Assembly: GCF_040149665.1 (NCBI RefSeq)
Contig: NZ_JBEFLP010000001.1
Coordinates: forward strand, 1,364,001-1,428,000
DNA length: 64,000 nucleotides
Direction: 5' to 3'
From: Sulfitobacter sp. HNIBRBA3233
Lineage (GTDB): Bacteria; Pseudomonadota; Alphaproteobacteria; Rhodobacterales; Rhodobacteraceae
Position numbers and translations under genes: made by a program. Shown piece after piece: positions 53,246 to 62,778 of this stretch. The first letter of the stretch is position 1, and each line of letters begins with the position of its first letter. The notes beneath the pieces are model-generated. The model was given only the letters and a program-made list of their open reading frames with translations, made no database searches and was not told where the DNA came from.

Positions 53246-55102
53246 ATGAGCGCAGAAACATATACCTCCGGCCAGTTGATGCGCTGGCTCTGGCGGGACT
53301 ATCTGCGCAAGCACATGGGCAAGCTGGCGATCGCGCTGATCTTCATGATCATCGAAGGATCGACCTTGGGCGCCATGGCAAAGCTGATGGAGCCGATGTT
53401 CGACCGCGTGTTCGTCGCCGGCAACGGATCGTGGCTGTGGATCGTGGCGCTGGTTCTGATGGGGATCTTCGTGCTGCGCGCGATCTCGTCGGTTGCGCAA
53501 AAGGTGCTGCTGACACGCATTTCGCAACGCTCCGCAGCGGATATGCGCATTGACCTGCTGGACCGGATGATGTTGCAGGACGGCGCCTTTCACCAGGATC
53601 ACCCGCCGGGATTTCTGGTTCAACGGGTCCAGTCGGACGTCAACGCCGTCAACGATGTCTGGCGCGCGATCATCACCGGCGCGGGCCGCGATTTCATCGG
53701 GCTGCTTGTGTTGTTGGGTGTGGCGATCTCCATCGACTGGGTCTGGGCGCTGCTGGCATGTATCGGCATCCCCGTGATGGTCCTGCCCGCCGCCTTCGCA
53801 CAGCGCTTCGTGCGCCGCCGCGCCCGTGAGGCCCGCGATCTGGGCGCCACGCTGTCGACGCGACTGGACGAGGTTTTCCACGGGATCGTACAGATCAAGC
53901 TGAACGCGCTGGAGGCCTATCAGGCCCGGCAATACCGCGACATCACGCGCATTTTCGTGCGTACCGAGGTCCGCACCGCTTTCGGCAACTCCGCCATTCC
54001 GGCGATGATCGATATCATCTCGGGCATCGGGTTCATGGCCGTGATTCTCTACGGCGGGAACGAGATCATCACCGGCGACAAGACCATCGGCCAGTTCATG
54101 ACCTTTTTCACGGCGATGGGCTTCACCTTCAACCCGCTGCGGCGTCTGGGTGCGATCAGCGGCCAGTGGCAGACCGCCGCCGCCGCGCTTGAGCGGATCA
54201 AGGAACTGCTGGACGCCCCCGTCAATCTGACCTCGCCCGAAACACCGCAAAAGGCGCCGGAGGGAACGCCGGATATCGCACTGGAAAACGTCACCCTGCG
54301 CTTCGGCGACACGCCCGTGCTGCGCGACTTGTCCTTGCGGGCCGAGGCCGGCCAGACGACCGCGCTGGTCGGGGCGTCGGGGGCGGGAAAGTCGACGATC
54401 TTCAACCTGCTGACGCGGCTTCTCGACCCGCAGGAGGGCGATGTGCGCATCGGGGGCGTATCCACCCGCGACATGTCCATTCCCGATCTCAGGCAGCTGT
54501 TCTCGGTGGTGAGCCAGGAGGCGCTGCTGTTCGATGAAACCCTGCGCGAGAATATCGTTCTGGGGCGCACCGATGTCAGCGATGAGGCCCTGAAGAAGGT
54601 TCTGGACGCCGCCCATGTATCGGATTTCCTGCCGAACCTCAGCGACGGGCTGAACACCCGCGTGGGCCCGCGCGGATCGTCACTGTCGGGCGGACAGCGC
54701 CAGCGGGTTGTGATCGCCCGCGCGCTTCTGCGCGACACCCCGATCCTGCTGCTGGACGAGGCGACCTCGGCGCTGGACGCGCAATCGGAGAAGATCGTCC
54801 AGAGCGCGCTCGACCGTCTGTCCAAGGGGCGCACGACGGTGGTGATCGCGCACCGGCTCAGTACCATTCAGGGCGCCGACAAGATCGTCGTGATGGACCG
54901 CGGCCGCGTCGTGGACGAAGGCACGCACGAGGAACTGCTGTCGCGCGGCGGCATCTACGCCGATCTTTACCGGCTTCAGTTCAAGGACGGGAAAACCGTT
55001 TCGGACCGTCCGCGCGGCGCGCTCGCACGCTTTGCCGATCCCGCGCCGGGCGAGGAACAGATGACCCTGATCCAGCGCGTGGCGCAGCGGCTGTTCGGCT
55101 GA
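53246..55102 (+). CDS. MsbA-like ABC exporter (fused membrane and ATPase domains)
   Basis: This 618-residue half-transporter has six membrane helices in residues about 25-310 (IALIFMIIEGSTLGAMAKLMEP; GLLVLLGVAISIDWVWALL; MIDIISGIGFMAVILYGG). Walker A GASGAGKST is near residue 376, Q-loop VVSQEALLFDETLRENI follows, signature LSGGQRQR near 480, Walker B ILLLDEATSALD near 500 and an H-loop AHRLST. It would act as a dimer exporting lipids or hydrophobic substrates, like MsbA. It is divergent from the class V aminotransferase and convergent with the GT2 gene, 2 bp apart. Confidence 0.93.
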   Translation: MSAETYTSGQLMRWLWRDYLRKHMGKLAIALIFMIIEGSTLGAMAKLMEPMFDRVFVAGNGSWLWIVALVLMGIFVLRAISSVAQKVLLTRISQRSAADMRIDLLDRMMLQDGAFHQDHPPGFLVQRVQSDVNAVNDVWRAIITGAGRDFIGLLVLLGVAISIDWVWALLACIGIPVMVLPAAFAQRFVRRRAREARDLGATLSTRLDEVFHGIVQIKLNALEAYQARQYRDITRIFVRTEVRTAFGNSAIPAMIDIISGIGFMAVILYGGNEIITGDKTIGQFMTFFTAMGFTFNPLRRLGAISGQWQTAAAALERIKELLDAPVNLTSPETPQKAPEGTPDIALENVTLRFGDTPVLRDLSLRAEAGQTTALVGASGAGKSTIFNLLTRLLDPQEGDVRIGGVSTRDMSIPDLRQLFSVVSQEALLFDETLRENIVLGRTDVSDEALKKVLDAAHVSDFLPNLSDGLNTRVGPRGSSLSGGQRQRVVIARALLRDTPILLLDEATSALDAQSEKIVQSALDRLSKGRTTVVIAHRLSTIQGADKIVVMDRGRVVDEGTHEELLSRGGIYADLYRLQFKDGKTVSDRPRGALARFADPAPGEEQMTLIQRVAQRLFG

Positions 55103-55104
55103 TC

Positions 55105-55782
55105 CTAGCGGCGGTAGGCGGCGGCCAGACGGTCCGGCGACACGCCCGCGCCATAGCGCGCGAGGGTCCACAGGTTCCGCGCACCGCGACGCATCCAGCC
55201 CTGTTTGCGGTACTTGGACGCCGAAGTGACAGCCACCCCGTCGAGTTCGGCGAACCGCCCCTTCAGCTTGCCCGCCATCGCCACATCCTCCATCAGGGGC
55301 TGATCGGGATACCCTCCGATCGCATCGTAAAGAGCGCGCGAGATCAACAGGCCCTGATCGCCATAGGGCAATCCCATCCGGCTGCGCAGGTTCGCCCACG
55401 ACGCCACCGCCGAGGGGGCAAACCCACGCTGGTCGAAGGCCAGCCGGAACCAGCCCGCGTCGTCCGAGGTTTCCAGATGCCGGGCCACGGTTTCGCTCCA
55501 GCCCGCGCGCAGGACGGTATCTGCGTGCAGGACCAGCAGCCATTCGCCACGCGCCTCGGCCACGGCGCGGCGCAGCTGTCCTCCCCTGCTGGGCGGGCCG
55601 TGCAGAACCTCGGCCCCCCATGCCTGTGCCACCGCACCAGTGGCATCGTCGGACCCGCCATCGCTGACGATCAGCTCGCGGATCAATCCCGCATCGAGCC
55701 CTTCCATCAACGCGGTGAAACAGGCGGCAAGCGCGGGTTCGGCATTCAGCGTGGGTACGATGACGGACAGTCTTGCGGGCAT
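55105..55782 (-). CDS. TIGR04283-type family 2 glycosyltransferase
   Basis: This 225-residue GT2 starts ARLSVIVPTLNAEPALAACF, followed by LIVSDGGSDDATGAVAQAWG, WLLVLHADTVLRAGW, and GLPYGDQGLLISRALYDAIGG and MEDVAMAGKLK. These are marks of the TIGR04283 group, which is often found next to a TIGR04282 partner; none is present here. I start at ATG 55782; the longer frame to 55923 overlaps the divergent ygfZ gene. Acceptor unknown. Confidence 0.85.
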   Translation of the reverse strand: MPARLSVIVPTLNAEPALAACFTALMEGLDAGLIRELIVSDGGSDDATGAVAQAWGAEVLHGPPSRGGQLRRAVAEARGEWLLVLHADTVLRAGWSETVARHLETSDDAGWFRLAFDQRGFAPSAVASWANLRSRMGLPYGDQGLLISRALYDAIGGYPDQPLMEDVAMAGKLKGRFAELDGVAVTSASKYRKQGWMRRGARNLWTLARYGAGVSPDRLAAAYRR

Positions 55783-55852
55783 GCGGTGTCTGCGCCCCTT
55801 TCGTCGGAAATTTGCGTCGCTATATAGAGTGTACCAGAAAAAGGACAGTGCC

Positions 55853-56590
55853 ATGACCCTCCGCAAGATCCTCCGCCTCTCTGGGAAAGACACCCGCGAT
55901 TTCCTGCAAGGGCTGATCACCAACGATATCGCAAAACTGGACCACGGGCTGGTCTACGCGGCGATCCTCACCCCGCAGGGCAAGTACCTCGCCGACTTCT
56001 TTCTACAGGCCGACGGCGACGACGTGCTGCTGGATGCGGATATCACGCAGGCCGATGCCCTGCTCCAGCGCTTGTCGATGTACAAGCTGCGCGCCGATGT
56101 CACGATCACGCCGACCGACTTGCATGTGCACCGGGGTCTGGGGGAGCGTCCGGCGGATGCTCTGGACGATCCGCGCACGCCCGCACTGGGCTGGCGTGCG
56201 CTGCGAGAGACGCCGCAAACCGACGACACGACAGACTGGGACGCGATCCGGGTTGAAAATCTGGTTCCCGCAGCCGGTCGCGAACTGACGCCGGACAGTT
56301 TTATCCTTGAAATGGGGTTCGAGCGTTTGAACGGCGTGGATTTCCGCAAGGGATGCTATGTCGGTCAGGAAGTCACCGCGCGGATGAAGCACAAGACCGA
56401 GCTGCGCAAAGGCCTCGCACGGGTCGCGCTGGAGGGGCTTGCCGAACCGGGCGCGGAAATCCTGTCTTCGGGAAAACCCGCGGGCACGCTGCACACACGA
56501 TCGGGCAATACCGCGCTGGCCTATCTGCGGTTCGACCGCGCGGGCGGTGATCTGGTCGCGGCGGACGCGAGCCTGACGCGCATCGACTGA
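55853..56590 (+). CDS. ygfZ: Folate-binding protein YgfZ (GcvT-like, Fe-S cluster maturation)
   Basis: This 245-residue protein starts MTLRKILRLSGKDTRDFLQGLITNDI and carries the family signature KGCYVGQEVTARMKH near residue 172, containing the conserved Cys. YgfZ/IBA57 proteins use tetrahydrofolate and help assemble iron-sulfur enzymes. The frame's ATG has AAAGGAC upstream. A strong hairpin follows at 56600, between this gene and efp. Confidence 0.92.
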   Translation: MTLRKILRLSGKDTRDFLQGLITNDIAKLDHGLVYAAILTPQGKYLADFFLQADGDDVLLDADITQADALLQRLSMYKLRADVTITPTDLHVHRGLGERPADALDDPRTPALGWRALRETPQTDDTTDWDAIRVENLVPAAGRELTPDSFILEMGFERLNGVDFRKGCYVGQEVTARMKHKTELRKGLARVALEGLAEPGAEILSSGKPAGTLHTRSGNTALAYLRFDRAGGDLVAADASLTRID

Positions 56591-56599
56591 AGGAAGCGA

Positions 56600-56627
56600 A
56601 AAACGCGGCCCCCGAGGGCCGCGTTTT
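56600..56627. terminator. Bidirectional Rho-independent terminator between ygfZ and efp
   Basis: The 12-bp perfect stem AAAACGCGGCCC / GGGCCGCGTTTT encloses a 4-base loop CCGA and has T-runs on both strands. It lies 9 bp after the ygfZ stop and 23 bp before the efp stop, so it can end both convergent transcripts. Confidence 0.9.
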
Positions 56628-56650
56628 CTGTCTCAGACACACGTCGCGGG

Positions 56651-57214
56651 TTAGGCGCGTTCGACGTATTCCATTGTTTCGGTGTTGACGATGATATCCT
56701 CGTCCTGCCCCACGAAGGGCGGCACGCTGATCTTGATACCGTTGTCCAGAATTGCCGGTTTGAAGCTGTTCGCGGCAGTCTGGCCTTTCACGACCGGCTC
56801 GGTCTCGACGATCTTGCAGGTCACCTTCTGCGGCAGCGACGCGTTCAGCGCTTCGCTTTCGTGGTATTCCACGACGATCATCATACCGTCCTGCAAGAAG
56901 GGGCGCCGCTCTCCGAGAAGGTCGGCCGGAACCTGTACCTGCTCGTAGGTGTCGGTATCCATCACGACGAGCATCCCGTCGTCTTCGTATAGGAACTGCT
57001 GGTCCTTCTGCTCGAGACGCACGCGCTCCACCTTGTCGGCGCTGCGGAAACGCTCGTTCAGTTTGGAGCCGTTACGGAGATTTTTCATCTCAACTTGCGC
57101 AAACGCCCCACCTTTGCCCGGTTTCACATGGTCGACCTTAACAGCCGCCCAAAGACCGCCATTATGTTCCAATACGTTTCCCGGGCGGATCTCGTTTCCG
57201 TTGATTTTTGGCAT
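56651..57214 (-). CDS. efp: Elongation factor P
   Basis: The 187-residue protein has the KOW-like N-domain starting [19 protein letters not shown] and the loop VKPGKGGAF, whose Lys34 is the residue modified in other species. The two OB-fold domains follow ([35 protein letters not shown]). It relieves ribosome stalling at proline runs. I start at ATG 57214; upstream frame has no similarity. No lysylation enzymes (epmA, epmB) are seen in the window. Confidence 0.96.
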   Translation of the reverse strand: MPKINGNEIRPGNVLEHNGGLWAAVKVDHVKPGKGGAFAQVEMKNLRNGSKLNERFRSADKVERVRLEQKDQQFLYEDDGMLVVMDTDTYEQVQVPADLLGERRPFLQDGMMIVVEYHESEALNASLPQKVTCKIVETEPVVKGQTAANSFKPAILDNGIKISVPPFVGQDEDIIVNTETMEYVERA

Positions 57215-57256
57215 TTGATGAAACTCTGGCAAAAGGTTGATGAAAGTTTGACGAGC

Positions 57257-57285
57257 CCTATATCTGGTGTTGGGGTGGGGCGCAA
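57257..57285 (-). promoter_or_regulatory. Putative sigma-70 promoter of efp
   Basis: On the minus strand, TTGCGC (57285-57280) and TATAGG (57262-57257) are separated by 17 bp, about 45 bp upstream of the efp start. The -10 element matches the consensus well and the -35 only partly. Promoter activity is inferred from spacing alone. Confidence 0.4.
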
Positions 57286-57432
57286 GATAGCCCCCTTCGT
57301 GCTGCACGCGCAGAAAGCCATGCAAGAAACGCATAGGCGCCATGCGCAAATGGGGTATCCGAATCGCTCTTTATCTGTCAGAAGGTCCAGACGCCAAAAT
57401 GACAAGAGCAAGAATAACGAAAGGACGACGAA

Positions 57433-57753
57433 GTGAACGATTTCGTTGATGGCACAGCATTCAATAACGAACAAGGTAACCGCGCCCGGAAACTTTTCGC
57501 AGCCGTTGTACTGGCTGCTCTGGACGATGCAATTGCTGACGACAAGAAGTACGGCAATGGCCCCGAGCAGATCGCCCGCTGGGCGCGCTCGCGTGACGGT
57601 CGCGAAGTATTGAGCTGCGCCGGTATCGACCCGAACGAGCGGGTTGTCGAAGGTCTGATGACTTTCGTTGGTAAAGGTGTGCGGACCTCCGTCGCCCTCA
57701 GCCGCGAAGAGTCCGAGCGTCGCAATGCGGCACTGCAGGCCGAAGCAGCCTGA
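57433..57753 (+). CDS. Small conserved alphaproteobacterial protein (probably DUF6280)
   Basis: This is a protein of 106 residues: NDFVDGTAFNNEQGNRARKLFAAVVLAALDDAIADDKKYG, then IARWARSRDGREVLSCAGIDPNERVV. I recognise the general family as one kept in Rhodobacteraceae, probably DUF6280, but its function is unknown. The base composition is a little less GC-rich than its neighbours. It is divergent from efp (218-bp gap) and ends before a strong terminator at 57776, so it is transcribed alone. Confidence 0.72.
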   Translation: MNDFVDGTAFNNEQGNRARKLFAAVVLAALDDAIADDKKYGNGPEQIARWARSRDGREVLSCAGIDPNERVVEGLMTFVGKGVRTSVALSREESERRNAALQAEAA

Positions 57754-57775
57754 TCCCGATCGGGATTCTAGAATC

Positions 57776-57809
57776 AAAAAGACGCGGACCTTTCGGTCCG
57801 CGTCTTTTT
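57776..57809 (+). terminator. Rho-independent terminator after the small conserved gene
   Basis: A 15-bp stem (AAAAAGACGCGGACC / GGTCCGCGTCTTTTT) with loop TTTC and a long T-run lies 22 bp after the stop codon. It should terminate the upstream gene and, in the other direction, the YdjM-like gene. Confidence 0.92.
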
Positions 57810-57832
57810 CTTTACGGGTCTGCGCCGCCTTC

Positions 57833-58408
57833 TCAGGGGCTGAACACGTAAACCCAGACCCAAGAGACCGAAAGCTCGGCCACAAGTGCCAGCACCGCGA
57901 TCCCGCTGATCCACCAGCCCGCCCGCAACATCACGATGCGCACGGCGGCAACCGCCGATAGCACAACCTCGACCGGACTGACCCAGCCCGCACCCTGCGC
58001 AGGGTCCCAATAGCTGAACGGACTTCGGAACACCCAGTCGCTGACCGGCCAGAAATGCGCGCGAGCGTCATCGTGGTGAAGCGGAAAATCAAGAGCGAGA
58101 TGCAGCACCCCTGCCCCTGCAAAGGCGATCAGGATCGGGCTGCGCCGGATCAGTGCCACTGCGAGAAGAAGCCCCCAGAGGATGAACGAGTTGTCGATCG
58201 CGAAGACGGTTTGCCACGCGTCCGAATAGTACAACTCGCGAAACACGATCTCGGGCGCGTAGCCGAAAACGTAGAGAGCCCCACCCGCCAACAGATACAG
58301 CGACAGATCGGGCAAGAGCGATCCGGCCATTGCCGCCGCGATGACCCTGCGGTCGCCACCCCGCCCGAAAACCGCCGTGCCCAGCAAAAGATGCGCAGGC
58401 GTGTTCAT
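57833..58408 (-). CDS. YdjM-like membrane-bound metal-dependent hydrolase family protein
   Basis: This 191-residue membrane protein begins NTPAHLLLGTAVFGRGGDRRV and contains AMAGSLLPDLSLYLLAG and LALDFPLHHDDARAHFWPVS, with the His and Asp pattern of the YdjM/PF04307 family. It has about four to five membrane segments. Activity and substrate are unproven for the family. I start at ATG 58408. It is divergent from cobQ with a 65-bp gap, in which no cobalamin-riboswitch-like structure fits. Confidence 0.78.
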   Translation of the reverse strand: MNTPAHLLLGTAVFGRGGDRRVIAAAMAGSLLPDLSLYLLAGGALYVFGYAPEIVFRELYYSDAWQTVFAIDNSFILWGLLLAVALIRRSPILIAFAGAGVLHLALDFPLHHDDARAHFWPVSDWVFRSPFSYWDPAQGAGWVSPVEVVLSAVAAVRIVMLRAGWWISGIAVLALVAELSVSWVWVYVFSP

Positions 58409-58473
58409 GAATGCCTCTTCCCCTTCAATCGCAGTTGCGTCAGTTTGCCGGACGCAGCCTATCGGAGGACAAG

Positions 58474-59943
58474 ATGGCAAAAGCGATCATGATACAAGGC
58501 ACCGGCAGCAATGTCGGAAAGTCGATGATCGTCGCAGGCATTCTGCGGGCCTTGCGCGCGCGCGGCCTGACCGTCCGGCCGTTCAAGCCGCAGAATATGT
58601 CCAACAACGCCGCCGTCACCGCCGATGGTGGCGAGATCGGGCGCGCGCAGGCGTTGCAGGCGCGTGCCTGTGGTGTCGCACCGCATACGGATATGAACCC
58701 GATTCTTCTGAAACCCCAGACCGCGACGGGGGCGCAGGTGATCGTACAGGGGCAGGTCGCAGGCCATCAGGAAGCCAAGGCTTTCGGCAAGAACAAGCAG
58801 GCGCTGATGCCAGCGGTTCTGGATAGCTTTCACCGCCTCGCCGACAGCTGCGACATGATCGTCGTCGAAGGCGCAGGATCTCCCGCCGAAACGAACCTGC
58901 GCCATGGTGACATTGCCAACATGGGCTTTGCCCGTGCGGCACGGGTGCCGGTGATCCTGATGGGCTGTATCGACCGCGGCGGAGTGATCGCACAGATCGT
59001 GGGCACCAAGGCGGTGCTGTCGGATGCCGACAACGCGCTGATAAGGGGCTTTGCCGTCAACAAGTTTCGCGGCGACCGCAGCCTCTTCGATGCGGGGCGC
59101 GACGACATCGTTGCCCGCACGGGTTGGCCCAGCCTCGGGGTGATCCCGTGGTTCGACCGTGCCGCGCGGCTGCCCGCCGAAGATGTGATGGACCTGCCCG
59201 CACGCGCCCGCTCCGGCGGTGCGGGGATCGTTGTCGCGGTGCCGCAATTGCCGCGGATCTCGAACTTTGACGATCTCGACCCGCTCGCCGCCGAACCGGG
59301 CGTCGATCTGCGGATCGTGCCGCCCGGCACCCCCCTCCCCGCCGAGGCGGACCTGATCCTGCTGGTCGGCAGCAAGTCCACCATCGCCGATCTGACCGCC
59401 CTGCGCGCCGAAGGCTGGGACGTGGACATCGCCGGCCACATCCGGCGCGGCGGACAGGTGTTGGGCCTCTGCGGTGGCTACCAGATGCTGGGACGCACGC
59501 TCAGCGATCCCGAAGGCATCGAAGGGCCCGCCGGAACCGTCGCGGGATTGGGCCATCTCGACGTGGAAACCGTGCTTGAACCGAAGAAGAACCTTGCTCT
59601 GCGCTCGGGGACCGATCTGGCCTCTGGTGCAGCGCTCAGCGGGTACGAGATTCACATGGGGGCGACCCGCGGCCCCGATTGCGAACGACCCTGGCTGACA
59701 TTGGAAGGTACGCCGGAAGGCGCGGCATCCCGCAGCGGTCAGGTGCGGGGATGCTATCTCCACGGGATATTCGCGTCCGACAGCTTTCGCGCGGCATTTC
59801 TTGAAACGCTCGGCGCGCAGTCTTCGGTTGCATTCGAAGAGGGCGTCGAAGACACGCTCGACAGGCTCGCAGCCCACGTCGAGGCCTATTTCGACATCGA
59901 CATGCTGATCGCATCGGCGGCAGAGGTTCAGTCCGAAGGCTGA
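58474..59943 (+). CDS. cobQ: Cobyric acid synthase
   Basis: This 489-residue enzyme amidates four side chains of adenosylcobyrinic acid a,c-diamide using glutamine and ATP. The N-terminal dethiobiotin-synthetase-like domain has the P-loop GTGSNVGKS and [14 protein letters not shown]. The C-terminal glutamine amidotransferase domain has [11 protein letters not shown] with the catalytic Cys and GCYLHGIF with the catalytic His. The ATG at 58474 follows CGGAGGA. No other cob genes lie next to it in the window, so the rest of the B12 pathway must be elsewhere. Confidence 0.95.
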   Translation: MAKAIMIQGTGSNVGKSMIVAGILRALRARGLTVRPFKPQNMSNNAAVTADGGEIGRAQALQARACGVAPHTDMNPILLKPQTATGAQVIVQGQVAGHQEAKAFGKNKQALMPAVLDSFHRLADSCDMIVVEGAGSPAETNLRHGDIANMGFARAARVPVILMGCIDRGGVIAQIVGTKAVLSDADNALIRGFAVNKFRGDRSLFDAGRDDIVARTGWPSLGVIPWFDRAARLPAEDVMDLPARARSGGAGIVVAVPQLPRISNFDDLDPLAAEPGVDLRIVPPGTPLPAEADLILLVGSKSTIADLTALRAEGWDVDIAGHIRRGGQVLGLCGGYQMLGRTLSDPEGIEGPAGTVAGLGHLDVETVLEPKKNLALRSGTDLASGAALSGYEIHMGATRGPDCERPWLTLEGTPEGAASRSGQVRGCYLHGIFASDSFRAAFLETLGAQSSVAFEEGVEDTLDRLAAHVEAYFDIDMLIASAAEVQSEG

Positions 59944-59949
59944 GCCGTA

Positions 59950-61140
59950 TTATTCGAGGTCTTGTGCCGTCAGCGCGCGGTGGATTTCGCGGCGCACGAG
60001 TTTGCGCACGTTGCGTGTGATCCGTTCGCCCAGCGCGCCCTGAAGTTCGGCGCGGACAATTTCGCTGACCAGATCGCGCAGGGTTTCCTCGTCCATCAAC
60101 CCGTCGTCCAGCGTCAGCGTATCCTCTTCGTCCGCGTCGGCAGCGCGTGCGGTATCGACTGCGGCCTGCGCTTCGCGCGCGGCGTGCTGGAAAGGCTCGC
60201 GTTCGTCCGGTTGCTCGCGCAGCGGGGTGCCGCGTGCATCAAGCTCAACGTCATCCTCCCACGCAAGTGCCGGATTTTCGGAGTGAATGATATCCTCCGC
60301 CTCGTCACCGTCCGGTTCGAAATCTTGACGGATGGCACCGATGGCTGTCTCCAGCGCGGCGATCTTCGAGGTCAGCGAGGTGTCGAAAAAGGTCTCTTGG
60401 CTGTCCGCCTCCGGCGCAGGGCGCGGCGCGGCATCTACCCTGTCGCCGCCATCATCGGACAGCTTGGGGCGGAAGATCGTCGCAGAGCGCAGCCGCTGCG
60501 TGAACGCCGCGATATCGGGCGCGTCGTCTTCGGATGGAGCGGTATCGCCCTCCGAGGCAGTCTGCTCGGCATCGGTGTCGATAAAGGGCGCCTCGGCAGG
60601 TTCGTTGGCCAATGCGGACAGAACCGCATCCTCGATGCCCTCGGGCTGCGCGCGCGTGTCCTCCGGCTGGTTCTGGTCGTCATCGGCGGGATCATCGTCC
60701 TCCCAGTAGCTGGCGGATGAATAATCCCCCTCGCCCTCGTCCTCCAGGACATCCTCTGCCCCGTATGCCTGCGCTTCTTCGTCTTCGGCAGTCTCCCGCT
60801 CGGTCGGGGCTGTCGTATCCGGGACGGTCAATTCGTCTGAGAAAAGCGTATCGGGCTGCGTATCCGCATCCCCGTCGGAGGGTGCCAGCACGGCTTCGTC
60901 GAGGATCAGCGGCTCTGCCGTGTCCTCTTCTTGCGCTGTGTCGGACGCGTCGGGATTCGCCACGCGCAATGCGGGTGTCAGCACCAGCTTGTCCTGCGAC
61001 GCCGCGCGCGCGGCAGGCTGTGCCCGCTCCGGCGCGGCGGGGCTGCGCATCCCTGCAAGGGGCCGCTTGTCTTCCGAAACCAACCTGCGGATCGAAGACA
61101 GGACGTCCTCTACCTCATCCTGTGTGACGGGCTTTGACAT
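59950..61140 (-). CDS. PopZ-like pole-organising candidate (acidic, disordered middle)
   Basis: The 396-residue protein has three parts. The N-terminal helix DEVEDVLSSIRRLVSEDKR closely resembles the PopZ N-terminus (EEILASIRRIISED in Caulobacter). A long low-complexity acidic region of about 300 residues follows, rich in Asp, Glu, Ala and Pro. The conserved helical C-terminus has ETLRDLVSEIVRAELQGALG and RNVRKLVRREIHRAL. In Caulobacter PopZ sits near tolC and valS; here it lies downstream of tolC and pcm on the same strand. Assignment to polar organisation is inference from this pattern and needs sequence comparison. Confidence 0.65.
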   Translation of the reverse strand: MSKPVTQDEVEDVLSSIRRLVSEDKRPLAGMRSPAAPERAQPAARAASQDKLVLTPALRVANPDASDTAQEEDTAEPLILDEAVLAPSDGDADTQPDTLFSDELTVPDTTAPTERETAEDEEAQAYGAEDVLEDEGEGDYSSASYWEDDDPADDDQNQPEDTRAQPEGIEDAVLSALANEPAEAPFIDTDAEQTASEGDTAPSEDDAPDIAAFTQRLRSATIFRPKLSDDGGDRVDAAPRPAPEADSQETFFDTSLTSKIAALETAIGAIRQDFEPDGDEAEDIIHSENPALAWEDDVELDARGTPLREQPDEREPFQHAAREAQAAVDTARAADADEEDTLTLDDGLMDEETLRDLVSEIVRAELQGALGERITRNVRKLVRREIHRALTAQDLE

Positions 61141-61261
61141 AAATCACCACTCTCTGCTCGACCAGAAGGATAGCCTCACCTGCGGATTCCCACAATGGGG
61201 CGGAAAGATAGGAAAAAGATTAAATCGCGCTGTTGCCGAACAACCGTGCGCGATCCCCGGT

Positions 61262-62689
61262 TCAGTCGCGTTGCAAGCGCTTGAGAACCCTGTCCAATTG
61301 CGCGCCCTGCTTCGACGTGCTGGTTGGGCTGTCCTTGACCAGATTGTAATATTCCGCCGGATCGTACAGCTGCACGGGCAAGGCAAGGCTGCGCGCGGTC
61401 AGCTGCCCTGTCGAGGCCAGCACCGCATAGGCGGCCACGTAGAGTTGCGACTGCGCCGAGATCAGCGTCGCCTGCGCATCGAGCAGCGCCTGCTCTGCGT
61501 CCAGCACGTCCAGCGTGGTGCGCGCGCCGAGCGTTGCTTCCTCGCGGACCCCGCGAAAGGCGATACGCGCGGCGCGCACCTGCCGTTCGGAGGCTTCGAT
61601 AGAGGCCCGCGCCGACGTCAGGCTGGCATAGGCGTTGCCGACATTCTGCTGGATGTTATGGCGTACCACGTGCAGGTTGCCGCGCTGCGCGTCGCGCTGT
61701 GCGATTGCACGGCGCACCGTCGAAGACCGCAGCCCGCCCTGGTACAGCGTGCCGCCCGCAACCACGCCGACGGAGCCGCCGGTGCTGAAATTGCTCGAAT
61801 CGAGGTTTTCGGAAAGCGACAGGGACCCTTGCAGGCTGACGGTTGGCTTCTTCGCGGCCTCAGCCTGGCGAATGAACAATTCGGCAGCGGCCACCTGATG
61901 CTGCACGGCGCGCAGATCGGGATGCTGGCGCACCGCCTGCATCTTTGCCGCTTCGAGGTCGTTGCCGATGTTGGGCAGGCGCGGAGGCGGGTTCAATTGT
62001 CCGGGCGCGCGCCCGACGACATTGCGAAATTCCTCTACCGCGATCAGGTAGTTACCCTGCGCCGTGGCAAGGCCGCTGCGGGCCTGAGCAAGCTGCGCCT
62101 CGGCGAGGGCCACATCGGTGCGGGTCACTTCGCCGACTTCGAACCGGTTACGGGCCGCGCGCAGTTCCTGTGTCAGCACCCGCAGGTTGTTCTGCCGCAG
62201 CGATACGAATTCGCTGGCCTCGATGACGCCCATATAGGCCTGCACCGCGCGGAAAAGAACCTGCTGTTCAACTCCGATCAGCGACGACCGCGTTGCCAGC
62301 ACCGTTTCCTTGGTTGCCTCGATCCGGAAGGCCGTCGCGCCAAAATCGTAGAGCAGCAGTTCGGCAATCAGCGAGGCACTTGCACGCAGGCTGTCGGTGT
62401 CCTGCACGCCGAAGGCCGGCGACGTGCGGCTGCGCCCGTACTGCTGGCTTACTTCCGCCGTCCAGCGGACCACAGGTTCAAGCGCGGCACTGGCCGATGC
62501 GACATCCTCGTCCGCAGCGCGCAGCAACGCGCGGTTCTGTACCAGAAGGCCCGAATGGTTGTAGGCGCTGACCAGCGCATCAGCGAGCGTTTCCGCTTTT
62601 GCCGGAACCGTTACGGCAAGACCGGCGATACCGATGCACAGGATGCCCGCGCCGCGTTTGAAGCGATGTGCCACTCGTTTGGTGTACAT
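61262..62689 (-). CDS. tolC: TolC-family outer membrane efflux protein
   Basis: This 475-residue protein has a signal peptide (GILCIGIAGLAVTVPAKA, cleavage before ETLADAL), then two repeated coiled-coil and strand halves typical of TolC: ARNRFEVGEVTRTDVALAEAQLAQARSG and REEATLGARTTLDVLDAEQALLDAQ, with GTLYQGGLRSSTVRRA in between. It forms the trimeric outer-membrane channel for type I secretion or RND efflux. A 121-bp gap separates it from the PopZ-like gene downstream and 89 bp from pcm upstream. Confidence 0.92.
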   Translation of the reverse strand: MYTKRVAHRFKRGAGILCIGIAGLAVTVPAKAETLADALVSAYNHSGLLVQNRALLRAADEDVASASAALEPVVRWTAEVSQQYGRSRTSPAFGVQDTDSLRASASLIAELLLYDFGATAFRIEATKETVLATRSSLIGVEQQVLFRAVQAYMGVIEASEFVSLRQNNLRVLTQELRAARNRFEVGEVTRTDVALAEAQLAQARSGLATAQGNYLIAVEEFRNVVGRAPGQLNPPPRLPNIGNDLEAAKMQAVRQHPDLRAVQHQVAAAELFIRQAEAAKKPTVSLQGSLSLSENLDSSNFSTGGSVGVVAGGTLYQGGLRSSTVRRAIAQRDAQRGNLHVVRHNIQQNVGNAYASLTSARASIEASERQVRAARIAFRGVREEATLGARTTLDVLDAEQALLDAQATLISAQSQLYVAAYAVLASTGQLTARSLALPVQLYDPAEYYNLVKDSPTSTSKQGAQLDRVLKRLQRD

Positions 62690-62778
62690 GGTCGGATCCC
62701 CGGATCGATGGCCTAGAATTGCCGTTTGTGGATGTGGAAATATGTCACTCTAATCTGGATCACCGCCGATTGAGCCCC

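Noticed and set aside
58409..58473. Cobalamin riboswitch upstream of cobQ
   Set aside because: The 65-bp gap is too short for the structure and no B12-box-like sequence is visible.
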